Assembly: GCA_948567375.1 (NCBI GenBank) | Contig: OX419756.1 | Coordinates: 25,398,552-25,462,551 of the forward strand | Reading direction: 5' to 3' | DNA length: 64,000 bases | Origin: Lunularia cruciata | Lineage: Eukaryota; Streptophyta; Marchantiopsida; Lunulariales; Lunulariaceae | Part shown: one piece after another, positions 58,026 through 64,000 of the stretch | Layout: each line of letters begins with the position of its first letter | Position numbering within the stretch: the first letter of the stretch is position 1 | Notes under the pieces: generated by a model | The model's input: the letters and a program-made list of their open reading frames with translations, nothing else | Database searches by the model: none | Told to the model about the DNA's origin: nothing | Made by a program: the position numbers and the translations under genes

Positions 58026-58880
58026 ATGGCCGCCTCTTGCATCTCCGTGTCCGCGAGCGCTGTTGGTTCTTTGGTCGCCGCGAGGTCGGCCGAAGCCTCC
58101 AGCACGAGGCAGGCTGCTCGCCTGACCTTCGGTTCTCCCTCCATCAGCACCGGTGGGTGCAGTCTCGATGTCTCAGCCACGTCCATGTTCTCTTTCGGCT
58201 CCAGGAGCGTGAGGAACTCAGGCATCATCGCCAGGGCTGCCGACCTCGAGGAGGCACCCGCTGCGGTGGCCGCGTCCACCAAGCTCTACGTCGGAAACCT
58301 TCCATGGAGCATCCACAGCAAGGAGCTCGCCGAGATTTTCCAGGGAATTGGTAATGTAGAACTCGTCGAAGTCATCTACGACAGGGATACTCAGAAGAGC
58401 AGGGGATTCGCCTTCGTCACCATGAGCACCTCCGAGGAAGCCCAAAAGGCAATCGACTCTCTCGACAACTCCGAGCTCGACGGCCGAGTCATCAGAGTGA
58501 GCTTCCCCCAGACCCGTGAGTCCCGTCCCAGAGACGGATTCAAGAGCGACAGGGCCCCAAGAGAACGCAGGGAGTATTCTCCCCGCGGCGGAGGCAGTGC
58601 CGACACCGAGAATAAGCTCTTCGTCGGAAACCTCTCATGGGGAATCGATGACGGAGCTCTATACGAGCTCTTCAGCGAGCACGGTACCGTTGCCGAAGCC
58701 CGAGTCGTCACTGACAGGGATACCGGCCGCTCGAGAGGTTTTGGATTTGTCAAGTACTCGAGCGAAGCCGAAGCCAAGCAAGCTCAAAACGCTCTCGATG
58801 GATCAGACTACGACGGTAGAACTTTGAAGGTCAACCCTGCAGGAGACAAGCCAGAGAGGAGAGACGGACCACGTTACTGA
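58026..58880 (+). CDS. Chloroplast ribonucleoprotein with two RRMs (cp31/cp29 type)
   Basis: 284 residues from the ATG at 58026. The N-terminus (about 1-70) is rich in Ser, Ala and Arg and poor in acids, a plastid transit peptide, with likely cleavage near IIARAADLEE. Only a very short acidic stretch precedes the RRMs. RRM1 is at about 86-161 (RNP2 LYVGNL, RNP1 RGFAFVTM). A charged Arg/Gly linker follows. RRM2 is at about 197-271 (LFVGNL, RGFGFVKY). Such proteins bind plastid mRNAs in the stroma and support stability, processing and editing. The frame is intronless and rich in C/G at third positions, suggesting high expression. Confidence 0.93.
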   Translation: MAASCISVSASAVGSLVAARSAEASSTRQAARLTFGSPSISTGGCSLDVSATSMFSFGSRSVRNSGIIARAADLEEAPAAVAASTKLYVGNLPWSIHSKELAEIFQGIGNVELVEVIYDRDTQKSRGFAFVTMSTSEEAQKAIDSLDNSELDGRVIRVSFPQTRESRPRDGFKSDRAPRERREYSPRGGGSADTENKLFVGNLSWGIDDGALYELFSEHGTVAEARVVTDRDTGRSRGFGFVKYSSEAEAKQAQNALDGSDYDGRTLKVNPAGDKPERRDGPRY

Positions 58881-59593
58881 ACGTGGGCAGCGATTCTCTA
58901 GAATTTTGAGGCTGTGGTTGGTATCAATATTGAAAGCGTAGGCTTTCTCGATGAGGTTGAGTGCAGGCCTCCTTCGGTAGTTAGACTAGTTGGGTTTAGG
59001 ATTCAGTTATATTCTTTCGAGTTTCAGGTTCAAAAAGTAACCGTTGTTCACTATTATGATACAGATTGACAGGCCTTCCCCACAATTTTTGGGGACGGGG
59101 TACATCATCTCGTGCCCTTCTTAGGACAGTTTTGACACTCTCTTGCCTGTCCAATGAATTTTGTCATCGTGTAAATAAAATAATCCCGTGCGACGAGTCT
59201 GATCCCCTTCAGTGCTAAAGAAGTTCAACTTGAATGGCGAAGGAATTGCGCTAAGCTCAAACAGAGAAATCTCAAAAAGTTTTTAGGAAGACTTTAGAAC
59301 GAAAAAGTTCAGTTAAAACGATGGGTGGAAAGAAAAGTGAAATATTTCTGAAATCGTGAGATACTGACATGATGGGAAATAATGAGGAATTGAAACTGAA
59401 ACAAAGTTCGCAATCGCTACGTCTGGATTTAAGAACAAATGATAATTGGTTAAAATTCTGTTAATACAGAAGATAAATGTTTGAAACAAGCAAACACCTG
59501 CAGATAACAAACATAGATTTTTGAGAAAATTTTCCATATACACACTAAATTTAAATCAGTAAAATAGCAAATTGGGAATAATCGTAAAATATC
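58881..59593. other. 3' flank of the chloroplast RNP gene; nothing else recognised
   Basis: Probably includes a 3' UTR of a few hundred bases. No supported feature beyond that. Confidence 0.5.
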
Positions 59594-59629
59594 CGCTTCG
59601 CACGTCGGACATTTTCGACGTGCCAAGCG
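59594..59629. repeat. 36-nt near-perfect palindrome
   Basis: Arms of 14 bases (CGCTTCGCACGTCG) with one mismatch around the loop GACATTTT. Confidence 0.85.
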
Positions 59630-60949
59630 AACATTCCATATTTCACTTCAATTTTTGTAAGAGTAGCAATTTGCCAAGTGAATTTGAAATATTATATGGA
59701 TATAGTAATATCAGATAACATCTATTGAAATAATGTCAATTAAGTTCATGACGTAAATATCAAGTGGGTATATACTTACTAAAAGTAACCCTAAAAATAG
59801 CTCTAGCCTCCATGATTTGCATATTTATGTTGTATTTGGTGAATGCATGCAAATTTCAACATTGGTGAAGACAAGTTCACCAATAGCATAAGGCAATGCC
59901 TTGTCTAGAAGTAGCAAGATGTGGTGGCGGGCTATTTGCATGTTGCTATCCAGACCTGCCAACCATTCCCAAAACAAGATACTGGCCATCTAGGCTTTTT
60001 GATTATGTTCGGCACTAGAACACCAATTGTTTACCCGTCTTTCTCTTGAAGCAATGGTGTGGTTTGTTTGCATAGCCAATGATAAAGAACTCTAACTTAT
60101 TTGATCGTCTGTATTTGCAGTACATGCAAGCATATATTGCAACTTATCTTTTTTTGAACCCCTCAATTTGGCAAAGGGAAGTTGGACAATCCCATGCTAT
60201 TCAAAAGAAAAGATCAATCTCTTCCATGTTGTAAACATCCTTCGGCGCATAGAGCGCAATCTTTGCTTGTAGACATGGTGAAAAGAGATTGATTAAGTTC
60301 CCTAAACAAACCTTTTTTTATATACATAGATACAAAGAAGATACAGACCGAGCAGTTCCGAGCGAGTGTCTAAATGCTACAGTGAGTGGTTGAGAGTCTC
60401 CCTTTTCTTGGTTGTCTATCTATCGAATGTCTTATTTATCCTCTCAAACAATTCCGATCCATGGCCTATGCGCCGGCAATAGTTTGTGTGAGGCACGGAC
60501 CAGCAATCACTACTGTGATGTAATAATGATGACATTATAATGACATCATCACAGTGATGTCATTAGACTTTATATTCCTAAATAATTATTGCCATAATTC
60601 TCAGTACAATCTTCGTCCGCCGATCTGATTGACTTAGACAAGTATAAAATATATATAAATTAAAAATTTTCATATCTCAATACCGCACATCGATGCATGT
60701 GTTTACCATAACGTGTAATAACATCGCTATATAATTCTTCCTTATGTTTACATCTTTGTATGAAGCAGTCAAAGATGAATTTGGTTTTTAGAGAACAAGC
60801 AAAATCAAGAATAAATCTTTATCGATTACACTTTTTTGTCTAGATTTTTCACTTCTCCTATCTTTTACCAATAGAGACATCCCTTAATCCAGTCCGAGAT
60901 GTATAGTTCAGGCTCTATGCCATGTGTACATTTCTTATTCTGATTTGGC
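59630..60949. other. Intergenic DNA with one palindrome
   Basis: At 60539-60564, 10-base perfect arms (AATGACATCA/TGATGTCATT) surround TCACAG. The rest is AT-rich with no recognised gene. Confidence 0.5.
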
Positions 60950-61339
60950 ACGGAAGAGGTAGGGACAGGCGAAACCCATAACCATGTGGACTATAACGGT
61001 TTAGTGTTTCATGTGATCCTCGCACAACTTTCGCGTTGTGTGCCTTCGATCAAAGAAAGAAGAGACCGCTATCACTTGACTTAGTGAAAAATGAGAGTGA
61101 AAGATACCAAAGTTTACCAAAGAAGGTTATGCGAGACACAACTACTGCTCCGATATAAATGAGGAGAAAAATATACAAGTGTGTTGAGTCAGTCAGTCTT
61201 CACCATAAATTTAAAATGGTGACAAAAGATTAAAAGCTTTCCCCTGTAGGCTAGCCGCTGTGAATATTAGTTTGTGATACTCTATCAACACTCCGCCTCA
61301 AGCATTAATATCTTTTCCGCCTCGATGAGATCTAAAATA

Positions 61340-62400
61340 TTCAAATTAATCTCTAGGTAAAGTTTTGGTGAAAATATCAACAGACTTGTTGATCTATAGT
61401 AATATACTGCAAATCTATTTCTCCGGCCAATACCTTCTCTTTAATGAAATGAACCCCAACGAAATGATAATGAACTTCAATGTGTTTGGTCATAGCATAA
61501 AACACTGATTACTAGCAAGTTTATTATTATTGGTATTGTCTATAGGTAAGATATATGATCTTGGAATGTATATTCTATATCTTGTAATAAAGCGTGAAGC
61601 CAAATAATTCACACTTAGCATTCGTGGTATCTCTGTATTCTATTCTGCTTCTATTCGATGATAAAGTGCCAGTAAATTGTTTCTTTGATGACCAACTAAT
61701 TATAGAACTTTCAAGGTAAAAACCATAACCTGATGTCCATCTTCTATCTTGAGCACTTCCTGCCCGGTCCGCATCAATACAAGGGAAGTCTGCATCAATA
61801 AAACCTTGTAGAATGGAAACTCACCGAATTAAATAGTGAAGACCAAATCAAATGGTAAATTTCACGTTGTAAAATAAGTAACATACCAGCTGGATTGTGA
61901 AAACCAATTTGACCTTGGTGCTTGTACAAAAGTGTAGCTTAGATCAGGTCTAGTAAGAGTCAAATAAGTTGGAAGTTTAGATCTGGTCTAGTAAAAGTCA
62001 AGTAAATAAGAGTTCCAATGATAGGCCTATACATCTTTGGATCAACCAAAAATCACCATTTTTGGCACTTAACCTAACAGGAGTTGAGAAAGGAGTAGAA
62101 ATTTGGTGATATGACTTATACGTCATATCACCAAATTTATGAAACATGTTGAGAGAATATTGATGTTGTAGTAACCAAGGACATTACCATCTTAAATAAA
62201 TTCAATAAGTATGTGAATTTTCCCAGGTCTTTCGTGGCTAACTCTCTTTTCAATCGAATCTTTTCTTGTAACGTGAGATCTTAACATGTACCAATGATGA
62301 TCAAGTCATCAATATAAACGATCCATATTGTGATCAACTTAAAGGTATAGCAAAGAATATCAATAATGAACTTGAAATCCAATAGATAAAAGATAGAATC
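61340..62400 (-). pseudogene. Copia reverse transcriptase/RNase H remnant
   Basis: The order RT catalytic YIDD, connector, RNase H and C-terminal KHIEVHYHF...VDIFTK is the normal end of copia pol. Frame changes and stops break it in many places, for example between DQQV and VDIFTK. Not functional. Confidence 0.85.
62099..62138. repeat. 40-nt perfect palindrome inside the copia remnant
   Basis: Perfect 17-base arms (AAATTTGGTGATATGAC) around the loop TTATAC. It lies in the RT-RNase H connector and disrupts that reading frame. Confidence 0.9.
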
Positions 62401-62911
62401 CAAAGAGAAACATAGTGCATAGTTTGATTAACACGTTTCTTTCAAGCAAATGAATCAGAATTGAAGGAAGATCAGCCAGACAAATCCCAAATGACAAAAT
62501 CAAACAATTCTTGGTTTTTAAAGAAGACAGACAGTCTGAATTTTCATACCGAATAATTGTTTGTGGTCAAACCCTCACGCGTAATGTCACCATAAGTATC
62601 GAGTTTAGTTTCTCATAGTACAAATGGATAAAATCAAATCATTTCTCCCCAATTTGAACTCAAAGGCTTTCACAATCTCTCTTCCGCGCACTGATATCCT
62701 ATTACAAAGTGAAAAAATGAAAGTGGAGATAACAAAGAAAGGTCCGAAGGACACAAGTCCTGCTCAAATATATTGAAAGAAATGTATATCGTAAGAGAAT
62801 ATATGTGTTGAGTCTCTTTTCATCATAAATTTAAAATGGTGACTAAAGATTAAAAACTTTCCCGCGCGTACACTAGCCGCTGTGAATATTAGCTAGTGAT
62901 ACTCTATCAAC

Positions 62912-63602
62912 CACATAAGCCAAGGACAAGAAAATGAGATCGCAAGAGCGAAGAACCTTACATTACGATCTCCATCCAATTTGATTAACAATTGGAAAGA
63001 CGATTCTGTCATTACTTATTTGCACGGCATCACAAATTCACTCGGGTGCTCGCGTGCCTATCCAAAACTATGTCAGTGATGTATTTGCTCCACAGCTGGA
63101 TACGTATCAATCACCCGTGGGTGGGTCACTTGATTCATTATCTCATCAATCTGTCCCTCACTAGACTTTCAGTTCCAATGGATTGAGCCAGCGGATATAA
63201 GGGCGTTAGACATCTCGAGGTTGCTATATATTGCAGGGATCGAACGCTTATCGATCTGTCATGTCTTGGGTCAACATTGACGAATATGAAAGGGCAGAGG
63301 GTAATCACTGGAACGTGACTATCATTCATATCTCATTTGGCTAGGTTGGAAGTAAGAATTCACGAACCTACCGGTAAATAGGTAACTGTCAAGACGATGG
63401 CTGCAAGTAGGGTACTCTTTTGGATCCTCTTTTTTCTTTGAGAACAGTTACTTATCAATCGTCTACAGCCAATTTTTTTGTTGCATATATCTACAACCTT
63501 TCTCCGCATAACTATCGCATCTCGGGAGGTTTGCTTACTTGATCTCCACAACATGAATGCTCAAATGCAGTAAGCTGTGGGTGCTCTGATTATTTTCCAA
63601 AG
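62912..63602. other. Upstream of the partial gene at the window end
   Basis: A possible first exon starts with ATG at about 63259 (MSWVNIDEYERAE) before a GTAATC, but its phase does not fit the exon at 63603. I leave it as a note. Confidence 0.3.
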
Positions 63603-64000
63603 TCATCCAAGAAAGTTTCATTCTATTGGATGTTTCACATCCTTTGAGATACCGCCTGATCGAAGCCTGTTGATTGGACAGTTCAAACAGAATTTGGGAG
63701 AACCATACTACAGTCGTTGTCCAACAGGTATGTATTCGTGTAATTTGCGTGATGTTTGTACATGGTAGGATCGTTCCGTAATGCTTTGTTAAAGATTAGA
63801 ATCCACGGTTATGTCGCTCAAACCAAAATATGTGCAGATTCTGAAGAAAAGCAACTCAAGAGCAACGTCCCAATGTCGAGCTCCACCACTTGGATTCCAA
63901 TGAAGGTTAACCACAACGGGGATGCAGATGACGACTCGGAAGTTACTCAGCTTGTGTACGTTAAAAAGAAAGAATCACGCTTTGAGGAAGGATGGGATAA
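63603..64000 (+). CDS. Partial gene, two exons, unrecognised product, runs off the window
   Basis: Exon one (about 63603-63727) codes HPRKFHSIGCFTSFEIPPDR and then LLIGQFKQNLGEPYYSRCPT and ends CCAACAG|GTATGT, a strong splice donor. A 110-base intron ends ATATGTGCAG at 63837. Joined in phase 1, exon two stays open to the window end (DSEEKQLKSNVPM, WIPMKVNHNGDADDDSE, LVYVKKKESRFEEGWD). The two consensus splice sites and the kept frame make this a likely gene. I do not recognise the family. The start of the first exon is uncertain; TTTTCCAAAG at 63602 is a possible acceptor. Confidence 0.6.

Larger units (their letters stand above)
60950..62911 (-). mobile_element. Ty1/copia retrotransposon, internally deleted and decayed
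   Basis: Two similar LTR-like ends face the same way: left about 60950-61290, right about 62580-62911. Both share TAGCCGCTGTGAATATTAG and end ATACTCTATCAAC(A). On the minus strand the 3' LTR starts TGTTGATAGA after the purine tract TTGAGGCGGAG. Between the ends only reverse transcriptase/RNase H pieces remain on the minus strand: IVYIDDLIIIG near 62310, LSAKNG near 62050, DRRWTSGYGF and ISWSSKKQ near 61700, and TKHIEVHYHF and VDIFTKTL near 61360-61490. Gag, protease and integrase are missing. Outer LTR limits are approximate. Confidence 0.88.

Noticed and set aside
58391-58777. 128-codon minus-strand frame over the chloroplast RNP gene
   Set aside because: Shadow frame caused by high GC at third codon positions.
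63259-63300. First exon MSWVNIDEYERAE for the terminal gene
   Set aside because: The donor-like GTAATC gives a phase that does not join the next exon in frame.

Overview
This window looks like nuclear DNA of a land plant. The evidence is a Ty3 chromovirus and a Ty1/copia element with plant-type signals (initiator-Met primer site, TG...CA ends), two nuclear tRNA genes, a chloroplast RNA-binding protein with a transit peptide, a GT34 xyloglucan xylosyltransferase, a plant-type glycolipid transfer protein and a nuclear fragment of plastid psbA. Small bulb-type lectins, a GH105-type enzyme, single-exon genes and moderate GC make a bryophyte (liverwort-like) the best guess. That is inference, not proof.

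Layout. 1-9867: two related Ty3/gypsy chromoviruses. The first is cut by the window edge. The second is complete from LTR to LTR with a 5-bp target duplication, but its pol is broken. 9868-18884: gene-free, rich in local repeats, short palindromes and tails of a non-LTR retroelement. 18885-20213: GT34 xylosyltransferase. 20214-26345: palindrome cluster, tandem repeat, tRNA-Pro, psbA insertion, non-LTR tail, tRNA-Ser. 26346-26951: glycolipid transfer protein. 27690-29440: two decayed copies of the non-LTR family, one still showing a zinc finger plus endonuclease-like C-terminal domain. 31041-32047: broken ZIP metal-transporter gene. 32048-41915: almost gene-free. 41916-43103: secreted GH105-like glycoside hydrolase. 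44880-46790: AT-rich island. 47963-49708: secreted LRR protein. 52158-54137: head-to-head pair of bulb-type lectin genes. 58026-58880: chloroplast twin-RRM protein. 60950-62911: internally deleted copia element. 63603-64000: two exons of an unrecognised gene running off the window.

The intact genes form no operon-like unit. Several act at the wall or cell surface (xyloglucan synthesis, pectin-fragment hydrolysis, secreted LRR protein, secreted lectins), but I see no sign of co-regulation. The most unusual signals are: (1) a non-LTR family whose 3' tail recurs in both orientations, including two tiny insertions each bounded by a perfect 13-bp direct repeat; (2) scattered near-perfect short palindromes, several exactly 36 nt long; (3) a plastid psbA fragment directly abutting one of the tails.
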